64,000 nt of DNA from positions 1-64,000 of the forward strand of contig NZ_RJUE01000061.1 of NCBI RefSeq assembly GCF_024343735.1. Direction: 5' to 3'. This document shows, one piece after another, positions 26,463 to 35,826 of this stretch. The notes below the pieces were generated by a model. That model saw nothing but the letters and a program-made list of their open reading frames with translations, was not told where the DNA came from and searched no databases. Origin of the DNA: Lacihabitans sp. CCS-44. GTDB lineage: Bacteria; Bacteroidota; Bacteroidia; Cytophagales; Spirosomataceae. Within the stretch, counting starts at the first letter, position 1. Every line of letters begins with the position of its first letter. The position numbers were made by a program, and so were the translations under genes.

Positions 26463-27628
26463 TAAAGAAAGTAATAATATTTTGTCTGTTTGTACCATCT
26501 TCTTTTGCTCAAAAGCTCGATTTGAGGCAGTTGACTAAGCTGGGGATAGAACAAAACAGAGACCTCAGTTTGGCTTTGAAACGGATAGATTTACAGAAAT
26601 CTTTGGTAAATACGGCTTATGAGATGCCTAAAACAAAGGTGGATTTGCAAGTGGGAAACATTCAAACTCCATTTGTGACTGATTATACACTGGGTATTGT
26701 TCAGAACACTGAATTGCCCAAAGTATATAAAATGCGTAAAACATTTAACGAATCCCTTATGAAAATAGGAGAATCAGAATATGGGGTTCTTAAAAATGAT
26801 TATCGTTTTAATGTGGCAAATTTGTATTACGAACTGTTTTATTTACAGCAGGTTACTGAAGTTTTGCAAGCAGAGAACGTAAAGCTAGCTGAAATAGAAA
26901 AAGTTTATAAAAAGCGACAAGAATTAGGCGAAACCGATGGTACCGATGCTTCTGGAATGCATTTGAGGATTTTAGAAAATGAAATGAAAATCAATCAAGT
27001 TTCTTTTAAAATAAACGAAATGCAGGGAAAACTAAAGTTACTCTTAAACTCCACAATTCTGCCAGATCTAAGTTTTAATCATGCCCAGTATAGCACAGAG
27101 GCCGATGTTTCTCAGAATGCTAGATTGGAAATGCAACGAAATGTGATTCGGAATACCGAGATTTCTACAAAAACCGAGATCAATAAATTACTTCCAAGTA
27201 TCAATCTTGGGCTTATGAATCAAAGTATGCTGGGTAGTTGGCGGCAGTTTATTGGCGTAGCGGGTGTTGAAATTCCAATTTTTGTCAAGGCACAAAAGGC
27301 CAGGGTGGAATCATCCAAAATTTCCACCAAAATCCAAGAAGCCGAGCTAGAAAAGGTGAAATTTCAATTAGAAAATGAAGTGGTGGTTTTGCAAAAAAGC
27401 TTGCAATCTACCGATGCTTCTTTGTCTTTAATAAGAAACAGTCTTTTGGTAGAATCAGAAATGATGATGCAAACCACCATGAAGAAATATTTGGCAGGTC
27501 AAATAGAATATTTTGATTGGTACTTGATTTATAATCAGAATCTTAACTATAAAATGGAATTTTTGAGTTTAGAAAAATCAAAGAACTTAACCATCTCAAA
27601 CATTAAATATCTTACAGGAAATGAATAA
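26459..27628 (+). CDS. czcC: TolC/CzcC-family outer-membrane efflux protein
   Basis: 389 residues with a short signal peptide ending SFAQ. Two long helical hairpin repeats (about 40-170 and 200-385) with heptad-like hydrophobic spacing, as in TolC-type trimeric channels; the segments between them are the expected strands. It forms the outer-membrane exit of the CzcA pump. It overlaps czcA by 4 nt (ATGA) and the adaptor by 8 nt. Length is at the short end of the family but covers both repeats. Confidence 0.85.
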   Translation: MIKKVIIFCLFVPSSFAQKLDLRQLTKLGIEQNRDLSLALKRIDLQKSLVNTAYEMPKTKVDLQVGNIQTPFVTDYTLGIVQNTELPKVYKMRKTFNESLMKIGESEYGVLKNDYRFNVANLYYELFYLQQVTEVLQAENVKLAEIEKVYKKRQELGETDGTDASGMHLRILENEMKINQVSFKINEMQGKLKLLLNSTILPDLSFNHAQYSTEADVSQNARLEMQRNVIRNTEISTKTEINKLLPSINLGLMNQSMLGSWRQFIGVAGVEIPIFVKAQKARVESSKISTKIQEAELEKVKFQLENEVVVLQKSLQSTDASLSLIRNSLLVESEMMMQTTMKKYLAGQIEYFDWYLIYNQNLNYKMEFLSLEKSKNLTISNIKYLTGNE

Positions 27629-28754
27629 AATATTGATAAGTATAGCTTGCATGGCCTTATTGTTTTCATGCAAAACCGAAACCAAAACAGAGGAAATAAC
27701 GCAGAAACCTGCTGACAATGCCATAGTTTTTAGTTCAGAGCAATTTAAAAACCTGAAAGTTGAAATTGGTGGTGTTGAAGAAAAAATAATGGATATAAAT
27801 ATCGAGGCCAACGGTTTGGTGGATGTGCCCCCAGATCAAATGTTCTCTGTCAATTACCCGTTGAATGGTGTGATATCTAATATTAATCACAACTTATTGC
27901 CAGGAAAGTTTATCAAAAAGGGCGAACTTTTGGCACAAATCACAAGTATGGAGTTGTTGCAAATTCAAGAAGATTTCCTGAATGAATCTACCAAAAGTGA
28001 GTTGCTTATTCAAGATTTTGAACGTCAGAAAAGCCTTATCTTAGACGACGCTACCTCTAAACGAAAACTTCAAGAAACCGAGAATGCGTTGAAGCTTAAT
28101 AGGATAAAAATCAAAGGTTTAACGGAGAAATTGAAAGTGTTGGGCATTAATCCAGCAAACTTAACAAGCTCGAATATTTCGGCTAAACACGCTCTTTATG
28201 CCAGCCAAAGCGGTTATGTTAAAAGTGTCAACATAACCAACGGCAAAAGTTTTCTTAGTAACGAAACACTACTAGAGCTTATCAGCATGGAACACATGCA
28301 TGTAGAACTCAAGGTTTTCGGAGATGATATGCAATTGGTAAAAGTGGGCCAAGAGGTTGATTTTAAGAGTTCTGATGGGAAAGATGTTTTGGGCAAAGTG
28401 TACTTGATAGACAAAACAGTAGATGTAGAGCAGAAATCGTTGAATCTGCATGTGCATATAGAGAATGAGACTTTTGAACAATCTCTTAGGCCGGGTCAAT
28501 ATATTTCTGGAAGAATAAACGTAAAAAATTCGAAAGTTATGGCTTTACCTGAATCGGCTATTTTGGCAAATTCTGACGGTTCATTTATTTTCAGAATGAA
28601 AGAAGAAAAAGCTCAGGTAAAATTTGAAAAAATAGAAGTAAAAACGGGAAGAATAGCCCATGGATTCATAGAAATTATTGAGACAGGCAATATTTCGGGC
28701 AAAATAGTAACACGTGGTGTGAATTTTGTAGAAAACGGTGCAAGTGAAGAGTGA
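27621..28754 (+). CDS. czcB: RND periplasmic adaptor (membrane-fusion) lipoprotein, CzcB-like
   Basis: 377 residues with a lipobox (LLFSC). Order of parts: a lipoyl-like half (about 62-105, NGVISNINHNLLPGKFIKKGELLAQI), an alpha-helical hairpin (about 110-180), the returning lipoyl half (about 193-225, ASQSGYVKSVNITNGKSF), beta-barrel domain (about 230-310) and membrane-proximal domain. It bridges CzcA and the TolC-like channel. Last gene of the operon. No N-terminal His-rich metal-binding extension is present. Confidence 0.88.
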   Translation: MNKILISIACMALLFSCKTETKTEEITQKPADNAIVFSSEQFKNLKVEIGGVEEKIMDINIEANGLVDVPPDQMFSVNYPLNGVISNINHNLLPGKFIKKGELLAQITSMELLQIQEDFLNESTKSELLIQDFERQKSLILDDATSKRKLQETENALKLNRIKIKGLTEKLKVLGINPANLTSSNISAKHALYASQSGYVKSVNITNGKSFLSNETLLELISMEHMHVELKVFGDDMQLVKVGQEVDFKSSDGKDVLGKVYLIDKTVDVEQKSLNLHVHIENETFEQSLRPGQYISGRINVKNSKVMALPESAILANSDGSFIFRMKEEKAQVKFEKIEVKTGRIAHGFIEIIETGNISGKIVTRGVNFVENGASEE

Positions 28755-28769
28755 TTTTAGGAAACAAAA

Positions 28770-29639
28770 TCACTCATTAGGCTCGATATGTATCAATACA
28801 TGGCCGAGTTGAGGTATTTCTTTTCTTAATGTATCCTTAAGGTCATGAGCTATATCATGGCCTTTTTTTACGCTTATGTGTGCGTCCACCATAGCGTGGA
28901 GGTCTACGTGGTATTTCATTCCAGACTTTCTAATAAAGCATTTCTCGGTGTCAACTACTCCTTCAACAGTTTGTGAAACTTGCTTTATTTCCTCCAAAAG
29001 GTCATCATAAACATGCTCGTCCATTATTTCGCCGAGAGCAGGACGAAAAATTAGATAACAGTTGTAAAGTATGAAGCCCGAAGCAAAAAGTGCTGCCCAA
29101 TCGTCGGCAGTTTCGTAGCCTTTTCCCATAAATAAGGCGATAGAAATTCCAATAAAGGCAGCTACTGAGGTTATTGCATCGCTTCTGTGGTGCCACGCAT
29201 CGGCTTTAAGCGAGCTGCTATTAGTTTCTTTACTCTTTTTTAGCACCAATCGGAACGATATTTCTTTCCAAAGAATAATAGCACCAAGCACATACAGCGT
29301 CCATGACCTGGGCAATTCATGCGGAGTTTGGATGTTTATAATACTTTCATGAGCAATAATTGCGGCTGAAAAAATCAAAAAGCCAACCACCAAAAAAGTA
29401 ATGAGGGGTTCTATTCTTCCGTGTCCATAGGGATGATTTTTATCCGCAGGCCTGCTTGCATATTTTAAGCCAAATAATACCAAAAGCGAACCAAAAATAT
29501 CTGTTGTGGACTCTATAGCATCAGCAATTAAGGCGTAAGAATTTCCAAAAAAACCAGCCAATCCTTTAATTATAGCCAATGAGGCATTTCCGAAGATACT
29601 AAAATAGGTGGCTTTTATTGCCTTTTGTTCGTTGGTCAT
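28770..29639 (-). CDS. Cation diffusion facilitator (CDF) transporter
   Basis: 289 residues with six helices and the family signature: NASLAIIKGLAGFFGNSYALIADAIESTTDIFGS carries the first metal-site Asp, and KADAWHHRSDAITS has the HxxxD of the second. A cytoplasmic domain (about 210-289) includes the KYHVDLHAMVDAHISVKKGHDIAHDLKD segment. It exports Zn2+ or similar divalent metals from the cytoplasm in exchange for protons. It faces the czc operon tail to tail with 15 nt between stops; the shared theme is metal tolerance. Confidence 0.93.
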   Translation of the reverse strand: MTNEQKAIKATYFSIFGNASLAIIKGLAGFFGNSYALIADAIESTTDIFGSLLVLFGLKYASRPADKNHPYGHGRIEPLITFLVVGFLIFSAAIIAHESIINIQTPHELPRSWTLYVLGAIILWKEISFRLVLKKSKETNSSSLKADAWHHRSDAITSVAAFIGISIALFMGKGYETADDWAALFASGFILYNCYLIFRPALGEIMDEHVYDDLLEEIKQVSQTVEGVVDTEKCFIRKSGMKYHVDLHAMVDAHISVKKGHDIAHDLKDTLRKEIPQLGHVLIHIEPNE

Positions 29640-29726
29640 TGCTTACATGCAAACACTTGTACCGGCGTTTTTTTATGATTGCAAATTTAATAACATTAAG
29701 CCTGAAGAAGGGGAAATACCGAGGAT

Positions 29727-30203
29727 TTATTTCTTTTTTAGATTGATTACAATAACGCCGTTGGCACCTCTAGAGTCATAAATGTCAGTGCTTGAAGCAT
29801 CTTTTAGTACCTAAACGCTAGATATGTCATTGGGGTTTATCATTTGATATACACCCGAAAATCCACCGCTCATCACCGTATTGTCCACTACAAAAAGCAG
29901 CTCACTACCTAAAACGAGCGAAAAAGTGTTTACACTCCTTATCGAAATTTGGGTACCAAATCCGTCGCCCTTAAGAGACACCAAGCCACTCTCCTAAGCT
30001 AATTATCAAGGGTTATATTATTGTCCAAATCTTTGACTTGGTCTGCTGCTCCAGTCTACCATTTGGTGTTTTGACTACTATTTCCCATCGCTAATTACCT
30101 TTTTCTCTTTGTTTACATAAGTTTTACCAATTTATTGATCGAGAGTATTTACTCATCCTAAAAGTGAAGAAAGGAATAAGATTTGGACTGAAATCTTCAT
30201 CAT
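29727..30203 (-). pseudogene. Decayed stand-alone TonB-dependent receptor plug-domain gene
   Basis: Conceptual translation of the minus strand from the ATG at 30203 gives a signal peptide (MMKISVQILFLSSLLG), then DLDNNITLDN-stop-LRRV, a frame change, GDGFGTQISIRSVNTFSLVLG, LLFVVDNTVMSGGFSGVYQ, NPNDISSV-stop-VLKDASSTDIYDSRGANGVIVI and a final stop at 29727. The last block is the conserved plug-domain motif of SusC/TonB receptors. At least six in-frame stops and one frameshift are present, so no full product is made. Length (about 158 codons) matches the short plug-only proteins of Bacteroidota, so the gene decayed in place and was not truncated from a full receptor. Confidence 0.82.
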
Positions 30204-30374
30204 GGTTTTGTATTTTCGTCCAAGGCAATAAAATGTTTCAAAATTGGGTGACCTTGTATAGTAATATATCAATTGTCCCAACTTCTTGACTCAAATTGAA
30301 ATCTTTCATTCCAATACATTAAATGCTAAAAAATAAATCATATTTTTACTTTTATTAAATAATATATCATTCTA

Positions 30375-30866
30375 ATGGTTAGTAACAAAATTATTTCCTC
30401 ATTAAAAAATACCGCCTTATTTGTTTTTACTATTTCAGTAATGTATTCGTGTGGCAGTGGAGGAGAGTCAAGCTATAGTTTAACAAAGAAAGACCCCGAA
30501 AAGAAAGAGGATTTTAGCGATAAAGATACATACAGTGCTGAAAGTGAGGCTGATGTAATGGCATGGGTAAAGGAGAAGCCAGCATATATCGGTGGTAAAA
30601 AAGAAATGTATAATTTTATAAAGAACAATTTGGTGATTCCCGAAGAAGCAAAGAAAGCGAAAGTATCAGGAATGGTTTTTGTTAGATTTATTGTTGAGAA
30701 AGACGGAAAAATCACCAATCCAAAAATTATAAAAGGGCTTGGGCATGGCTGTGAAGAGGCGGCAAAAAAAGTAATAATGGATATGCCTGATTGGAAACCG
30801 GGAATGCATGAAGGAAAACCAGCCAGGGTTTATCACAGCTTGCCTATCGCATTTTCAAACAAGTAA
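30375..30866 (+). CDS. Lipoprotein with TonB C-terminal domain
   Basis: 163 residues with a lipobox (MYSC). After a charged linker (about 30-60) comes the TonB_C fold: PAYIGGKKEMYNFIKNNLVIPEEAKKAKVSGMVFVRFIVEKDGKI, GLGHGCEEAAKKVIMDMPDWKPG. It lacks the usual N-terminal membrane helix plus proline-rich spacer of an energy-transducing TonB, so it cannot contact ExbBD in the normal way. Such short forms are common in Bacteroidota and have no known role. It lies next to the dead plug-domain gene (divergent), which is of interest because plug and TonB_C are natural partners. Confidence 0.85.
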   Translation: MVSNKIISSLKNTALFVFTISVMYSCGSGGESSYSLTKKDPEKKEDFSDKDTYSAESEADVMAWVKEKPAYIGGKKEMYNFIKNNLVIPEEAKKAKVSGMVFVRFIVEKDGKITNPKIIKGLGHGCEEAAKKVIMDMPDWKPGMHEGKPARVYHSLPIAFSNK

Positions 30867-30873
30867 TTTTAAT

Positions 30874-31713
30874 TCACGCCATAACCGCCAACATATCTAA
30901 GATTTTTTCTCCTAGATGTGGCGACGACCCTTCAAATTTTATTAAGCCTTTTGCTGCATCGGGTTTTATGCCTTTTGTGAAGATTCTCCAGGCTAGGTCT
31001 TTCGGTATCAAAGTTTTACAGATGGGTTTTTGAGTTTCTTCTTTTGATAAAATCCATTCTTTATTTTGATAAACTAAGAACCAAGACCCGAAATGTTCTA
31101 TATTAAACTCTAAAACATCGCCATTTTCTGCTTGAGTATTTCTGTAATGATGTGGTAAAGCCCGCATCGAAGTCTCCAAATAAGGTTGATAAAGTTCAAA
31201 GTTATACAATGACTCAGTGTCCCCAATTGCCAATCGGATTTGTTGTTGGTGATGCCATTTTTCTGTGTATTCTCTTGCTATATGAAACCAGTTTTTAGAT
31301 TCATTTTCTCCTGCCCAAGCTACGGAGAACTTACTTGTATCTTCTGGGTTTAAACTTTTCAAAAAAGAGATATATTCTTTTCCACTACTTTCAAGCAGAT
31401 CTATCAGCACTTTAGGACTCAGACGAATCATCGAGTCTACCCAAGTCTCATTTAATTTGTTTAAGTAGGCCAACAAATCTGCGTAAGAGTCAATATTTTC
31501 AGATTTTTCGCCAAAATATCCATCCCTTAGCATAGATAATGCCCTCAGATTTCCGTCCAATAAATGTGCAGCTATATCTTTAACTCGCCATTTTGGTGCA
31601 AGGGTGGGCAAATCCCAATCACTTTCTTTTAGTGATTTTAGAACATCAATAAGTAAGCCATCTAATCGAGCAAACAATTCTATGGTTTCTATTTTAGGAA
31701 GGTTTGAAGACAT
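30874..31713 (-). CDS. DinB-fold / maleylpyruvate isomerase N-terminal family protein
   Basis: 279 residues. The four-helix DinB-like fold is indicated by WRVKDIAAHLLDGNLRALSMLRDGYFG (metal His in the AHLLDG context) and HIAREYTEKWHHQQQIRLAIG, the C-terminal metal-ligand helix of the MDMPI_N family. A smaller C-terminal domain (about 195-279) follows. Members are metal-dependent enzymes that use mycothiol or bacillithiol for isomerisation or transfer; the substrate here is unknown. It is a single gene that faces the TonB_C lipoprotein with 7 nt between stops. Confidence 0.75.
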   Translation of the reverse strand: MSSNLPKIETIELFARLDGLLIDVLKSLKESDWDLPTLAPKWRVKDIAAHLLDGNLRALSMLRDGYFGEKSENIDSYADLLAYLNKLNETWVDSMIRLSPKVLIDLLESSGKEYISFLKSLNPEDTSKFSVAWAGENESKNWFHIAREYTEKWHHQQQIRLAIGDTESLYNFELYQPYLETSMRALPHHYRNTQAENGDVLEFNIEHFGSWFLVYQNKEWILSKEETQKPICKTLIPKDLAWRIFTKGIKPDAAKGLIKFEGSSPHLGEKILDMLAVMA

Positions 31714-31764
31714 ATTTTTCTAAAACAAATCATTCAAAATTACTTATTTCGACAATAAATTTAC

Positions 31765-32736
31765 CTAAGAACCATAGGTTTCTAAAAGCTTTGTTTGCCT
31801 TTCAATGGCCGTTTTAAATTCACCCTTCATTTGGCTAATAAGCTCATTTATAGGCAGAACGTCATGGATTGTTGCCACACCCTGACCGGCTGACCAAAGC
31901 GTTTTCCAAGCCTTTGTTTCGGCTTGTGCTGCATCTAATTCTTTCCCAAAATCTATTTTGGCTTTATTATCCCACAGCTCTTTGGTTATTCCGTTGTTTT
32001 CAAGGCTTTTTTGCATAAAATTGGCACTTACACCAGAAATAGCCGCAGTGTAAACGATATCACTTGCTCCACTTTTTACAATCATTTCCTTATAGTCATC
32101 TGAGGCATTGGCTTCTGCGGTATTTATAAATCTTGTACCCATATATGCCAAGTCAGCACCCATTTGCATCGCCGAAGCCACATCTTGGCCATTGCTAAGA
32201 CATCCAGACAACAGTATCGTTTTTTTATAAAAACTTCTAATTTCGGTAATAAAAGGAACAGGATTTAGCGTGCCAGCATGTCCGCCTGCACCAGCCGAAA
32301 CCAAAATTAAACCATCCACACCAGCTTCTGCGGCTTTTTCTGCATGGCGTTTTTTTATGACATCATGAAATACCAACCCTCCATAAGAATGTACTGCATC
32401 TACCACTTGAGAAACAGCTCCAAGTGAGGTTATAATTAGTGGTATTTTGTGTTTTACAACTATTTGCATATCAGCCATCACTCTTGGATTGGTTTGATGA
32501 ACGATAATGTTCACACCAAAAGGTGCAGCTTTTTTGCCAGTTTCTTTCTCGAATTTTTCAAGTTCAGTTTTTATTTCTATTACCCATTCTTCAAAACCCT
32601 CGGTTGTGCGTTGATTCAAAGCTGGGAATGTTCCGACGATTCCATTTTTGCAACATTCTATTACCAATTTGGGATTAGAAATCAAGAACATTGGAGCCAC
32701 TACTACGGGCAAGGAAAGGTTTTTAAAAGGGTTCAT
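31765..32736 (-). CDS. Nitronate monooxygenase family flavoprotein
   Basis: 323 residues forming a TIM barrel. It starts with PVVVAPMFLISNPKLVIECCKNGIVGTFPALN and has the FMN-binding pattern VDGLILVSAGAGGHAGTLNPVPFI and LLSGCLSNGQDVASAMQMGADLAYMGTRFI of class I nitronate monooxygenases (2-nitropropane dioxygenase family). They oxidise nitronates such as propionate 3-nitronate to aldehydes and nitrite, with FMN and O2. It may share a transcript with the thioesterase gene upstream. Some homologues are enoyl reductases (FabK-like), but the AGGHAG context favours the NMO family. Confidence 0.88.
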   Translation of the reverse strand: MNPFKNLSLPVVVAPMFLISNPKLVIECCKNGIVGTFPALNQRTTEGFEEWVIEIKTELEKFEKETGKKAAPFGVNIIVHQTNPRVMADMQIVVKHKIPLIITSLGAVSQVVDAVHSYGGLVFHDVIKKRHAEKAAEAGVDGLILVSAGAGGHAGTLNPVPFITEIRSFYKKTILLSGCLSNGQDVASAMQMGADLAYMGTRFINTAEANASDDYKEMIVKSGASDIVYTAAISGVSANFMQKSLENNGITKELWDNKAKIDFGKELDAAQAETKAWKTLWSAGQGVATIHDVLPINELISQMKGEFKTAIERQTKLLETYGS

Positions 32737-32815
32737 TTTTTAGTTTTTATTTATGTTGATATTATTTTTTAGGCAAAAGGCAAAGGGCATTAAGTTTGAT
32801 TTTTTTAATCACCAA

Positions 32816-33673
32816 TTAACTTTTCGGTCTCATCAAGCCTTCTTGTACCACGCTGGCTACCAAAATACCTTCTTTATTGAAAATATTTCCCCTGGTAAAA
32901 CCTCTGGCATTGGAAGCACTTGGACTATCCATGGCATATAGTAGCCAATCGTCAATTTTAAAATCTCTATGAAACCACATACCATGATCCAGACTAGCCA
33001 TGAATAAGTCTTTGTTGGGTAATGGGCCTTTGGTATGCGGTAAGGTGGCCGTTGTAAGCAAGTTATAATCAGACACATAAGTGAGCAATCGCTGATGGAT
33101 GTTCAAATCTCCTTCAAAACTTTCATTGGCCTTAAACCAAAAATTACGAAAGGGCAATTTTGTTTTGAAATCAAGCAAGTTAATTTGCTCGACCATCCTA
33201 AACTCAAAGGGACGCTCTTGTATAACCTGGAAAATATGATCTGGAACAAAAAGCTTGAATTTCTTTACCGTATCCATGTCTGAGGGAAGATTCTCAGGCC
33301 CTGCCACTTTGGGCATATCTATCTGATGATCGTACCCGTTTTGTTTTTTTTGAAAAGAAATGGACATAAAAAAAATAGCAATCCCATTTTGCTTGGCCAC
33401 AACTCGGCGAGTGCTAAAACTCCCTCCATCTCGAATTTTTTCTACTTCAAAAACAATAGGAATGTTGATATCACCCGCTAAGAGAAAATAAGCATGCATG
33501 GAGTGTGCCACACGTTCAGGATCAACAGTTTGCTGAGTAGCACTTAGCGACTGAGCTAAAACCTGTCCGCCAAAAACTCTTTTCCAGGGTGCGAGATAGT
33601 TTTGACCTAAAAAAACTGATTCGCTCAACTTTTCAAGTTTCAACAAATCAATTAATTCATGTATATTATTCAT
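32816..33673 (-). CDS. tesB: Acyl-CoA thioesterase II (TesB family)
   Basis: 285 residues with the double hot-dog fold. Hot-dog 1 has FLGQNYLAPWKRVFGGQVLAQSLSATQQTV and HSMHAYFLLAGD; hot-dog 2 has MASLDHGMWFHRDFKIDDWLLYAMDSPSASNARGFTRGNIFNKEG, which holds the conserved Asp, Ser and Thr/Gly active-site area of TesB. It hydrolyses medium- and long-chain acyl-CoA to free acid and CoA in the cytoplasm. Length is normal for the family. Confidence 0.93.
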   Translation of the reverse strand: MNNIHELIDLLKLEKLSESVFLGQNYLAPWKRVFGGQVLAQSLSATQQTVDPERVAHSMHAYFLLAGDINIPIVFEVEKIRDGGSFSTRRVVAKQNGIAIFFMSISFQKKQNGYDHQIDMPKVAGPENLPSDMDTVKKFKLFVPDHIFQVIQERPFEFRMVEQINLLDFKTKLPFRNFWFKANESFEGDLNIHQRLLTYVSDYNLLTTATLPHTKGPLPNKDLFMASLDHGMWFHRDFKIDDWLLYAMDSPSASNARGFTRGNIFNKEGILVASVVQEGLMRPKS

Positions 33674-33760
33674 TTATGGTTTCTTGTTTGAAGAATACAA
33701 TTTTAGGCTTTTTTTAAGAAAAATGCTAAGATTGCCTCGAATATTTCAAACCATGACGGC

Positions 33761-34999
33761 TTAATTAACACCAGAAAATCTAGGGTTAACGATACTGTTG
33801 TTTACCGAGCCGAAAGTATAATTTAAGCCAAAAGAAGTCAGATAGGAGAATGTTGTGGCCAATTGACGACCTCCAAGAAGTACGTCAGCTGTATCGCCAC
33901 TTTGTTTTGCAAGCGAAATCTGATTGTTTATCTGGGAGCCATTTCCATAAAACCTCAAGGATAATCCTTGTGCAACTCGCAGGGATAGGTCTATTTCAAG
34001 GCTGAGGCGATATCTTTCAAGGTTGTTAAGGTATTGATAACCACTTAATTCGGCACTAAAATTTCCCCAGTTTTCAGTGAAACCCAAAATGCCTGTCAAT
34101 TGTTGATAAGGGAGAGTTTCTTCAATTTTGTCGAAAATGGTGAGTTCAATGTAATCGAAATCTCTTACCCCAGCCTGATAAATCCATCTAAGTTGTTTTC
34201 TGTTGAAGTCTTGAACAGGAAAAACCGAATATTCTAATGCAGGGGCGACGCTTTTTGAGAATTTAATGTTTTGATAGACGGAATGATAGCCTTTTACAAA
34301 CCCCCCGAGTGACCAATGGTTGTTAAAAGCGGCCACAAATAGTGAATTGAATCCATAGTCGTCTACTTTAACAGAGGTCGTTATGGAGTCAACAGTTACG
34401 GTATTGGTCCTTTGATTATAATAAGAATAGAAACTGAATTTGGACTTATCAGTAGTTCTTCCACCTCTGAAGTTTCCATCAAAAGATACGTTAGATCTGT
34501 TACTTTCACCGCTAAAGCGGCCATTACCTCCAACTCCAAAAATCCAATTATTCCATTTGTCTTTCTTTGGCTCAGTTTTTTGTCCAGGAGTTTTGTTAAA
34601 ACTCACCTTTACCATGTCTGCTGTTTCTATGTTTTTGAGATATCCAAGCAAACCCAAACTTACCGAGTTGAGAAGTTTTTTGCGGAGCATATCGTCTGTG
34701 GCATCCTGCCTTGAAGCAAATCTTACGGTATCAATCTGGGTTCTAAAAGTATTTTGGCCTTCAAAGAATATCTGGTAATTGGCTCCTCCAGATGCATTTG
34801 AATTGACAGTAATCATAACCAATACATCTGCTGCAGCTTGGTCTCTCACAAAATTGAACATTTGCAGCTCTGTTTTTAGGTAGTCTACATAACATTTAGC
34901 TTTTTGGCAGTTTAAAAAAACATTGAGAGTCGAGTTCTGTCCGAATGATAAAAACGGCAAAATTATCAACAGTATCAGTATGTTGATTTTCCTAAGCAT
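33761..34999 (-). CDS. Secreted or outer-membrane beta-rich protein of unknown function
   Basis: 412 residues with a signal peptide (MLRKINILILLIILPFLSFGQ). Residues about 22-130 are a soluble domain (NVFLNCQKAKCYVDYLKTELQMFNFVRDQAAADVLVMITV) that reads like a small alpha/beta domain with a disulfide-capable CQKAKC. From about 150 the sequence has amphipathic beta strands with many Asn, Tyr and Phe, typical of a barrel. I do not recognise the family. It is a single gene with its own promoter region upstream. Confidence 0.6.
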   Translation of the reverse strand: MLRKINILILLIILPFLSFGQNSTLNVFLNCQKAKCYVDYLKTELQMFNFVRDQAAADVLVMITVNSNASGGANYQIFFEGQNTFRTQIDTVRFASRQDATDDMLRKKLLNSVSLGLLGYLKNIETADMVKVSFNKTPGQKTEPKKDKWNNWIFGVGGNGRFSGESNRSNVSFDGNFRGGRTTDKSKFSFYSYYNQRTNTVTVDSITTSVKVDDYGFNSLFVAAFNNHWSLGGFVKGYHSVYQNIKFSKSVAPALEYSVFPVQDFNRKQLRWIYQAGVRDFDYIELTIFDKIEETLPYQQLTGILGFTENWGNFSAELSGYQYLNNLERYRLSLEIDLSLRVAQGLSLRFYGNGSQINNQISLAKQSGDTADVLLGGRQLATTFSYLTSFGLNYTFGSVNNSIVNPRFSGVN

Positions 35000-35305
35000 G
35001 TTTATTGGGTTTTATAAATGAGTACAAATTTAATGGAAAATCATATACAATTATATAAGTAAATAAATAAGAAAAGCTCTCCGAAAATCAGAGAGCTTTA
35101 ATCTAACCCCTAAAATAAACCACTATAATATATTCAAGAATATAAATTCTTTGAACCTATATGCACAACGCTTTTTGTGTCGATTTTGTTGCTATTTCAA
35201 CAAAATAATTTCATTAACAATCATTAACAACGGCCTTATCTAAACCTTTGAAATGGTTTTTACTCTAATATACAAATTTAGGAAACTAACAAAATATTTG
35301 AGATT
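35000..35305. other. Non-coding divergent promoter region with an orphan hairpin
   Basis: It lies between the divergent starts at 34999 and 35306. No open frame of note. It contains the hairpin at 35073-35099 and a tandem pair of CATTAACAA near 35210-35230. Near the plus-strand gene, AAATATTTGAG is a possible -7 box. Confidence 0.5.
35073..35099 (-). terminator. Orphan terminator-like hairpin
   Basis: Stem AAAGCTCTC/GAGAGCTTT with a 9-nt loop, followed on the minus strand by TTCTTATTTATTT. It lies upstream of both flanking genes, so it ends no visible gene. It may end a small RNA on the minus strand or act as a leader attenuator. Confidence 0.45.
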
Positions 35306-35764
35306 ATGAAAAAGACAATGGCTTTAATCGGGGTTTTGAGCTTGGTAGCAGTAGGTGCTTTTGCTCAATATGGAAGAGGATATGATGATAATACCTACTC
35401 GTCACGTGGCCGGAACTATGAAGAAAGATTCGACAAAAAAGGTGGATTTGAAGACAAGTGGGGATATGATCGAGACTACAATGTGGTGCGTGGAAACAAA
35501 GCCATGATGATAGATTCATATCAAAGACAAGCCAAAATGCGAATAAATGATGGTATACGTAAGGGGTTGATTACAAGGTCAGAAGCCAGTAAATTGATGA
35601 GGTATTATGACAACATTGAAAGAAAAGAGAATCGTTTTATGAGAAATGGCCGTATATCAAGAATCGAAGCTAGAGAGCTGGATAATGACCTAGACAACCT
35701 TAACAGAATGATTAGCAGAGAGAAACGTGATTTTGAGAGAAATAGAAATAGCAGAAGATTTTAG
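35306..35764 (+). CDS. Small secreted basic protein of unknown function
   Basis: 152 residues with a signal peptide (MKKTMALIGVLSLVAVGAFAQ). The mature part is strongly charged, with many Arg, Asp and Tyr (YGRGYDDNTYSSRGRNYEERF), then two related helical segments: MRINDGIRKGLITRSEASKLMRYYDNIERKENRFMRNGRISRIEARELDNDLDNLNRMI. The helix-turn pattern GLITRSEA / GRISRIEA looks like a tandem duplication. I do not recognise a family. A terminator follows 25 nt after the stop. Confidence 0.7.
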   Translation: MKKTMALIGVLSLVAVGAFAQYGRGYDDNTYSSRGRNYEERFDKKGGFEDKWGYDRDYNVVRGNKAMMIDSYQRQAKMRINDGIRKGLITRSEASKLMRYYDNIERKENRFMRNGRISRIEARELDNDLDNLNRMISREKRDFERNRNSRRF

Positions 35765-35788
35765 TGGAGTAATAGTTTTTTCAAATAG

Positions 35789-35824
35789 AATGGGCGGCTT
35801 TTTTTAGTCGACCCATTTTTTTTG
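35789..35824 (+). terminator. Terminator after the small basic protein
   Basis: Stem AATGGG/CCCATT (35789-35794 with 35812-35817) plus a run of eight T. It also faces the end of the minus-strand pseudouridine synthase gene. Confidence 0.65.
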
Positions 35825-35826
35825 TT

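Noticed and set aside
28749-28775. Perfect 10-bp inverted repeat across the stops of the adaptor and CDF genes
   Set aside because: It forms a good hairpin but has no T run on either strand, so I do not call it an intrinsic terminator.
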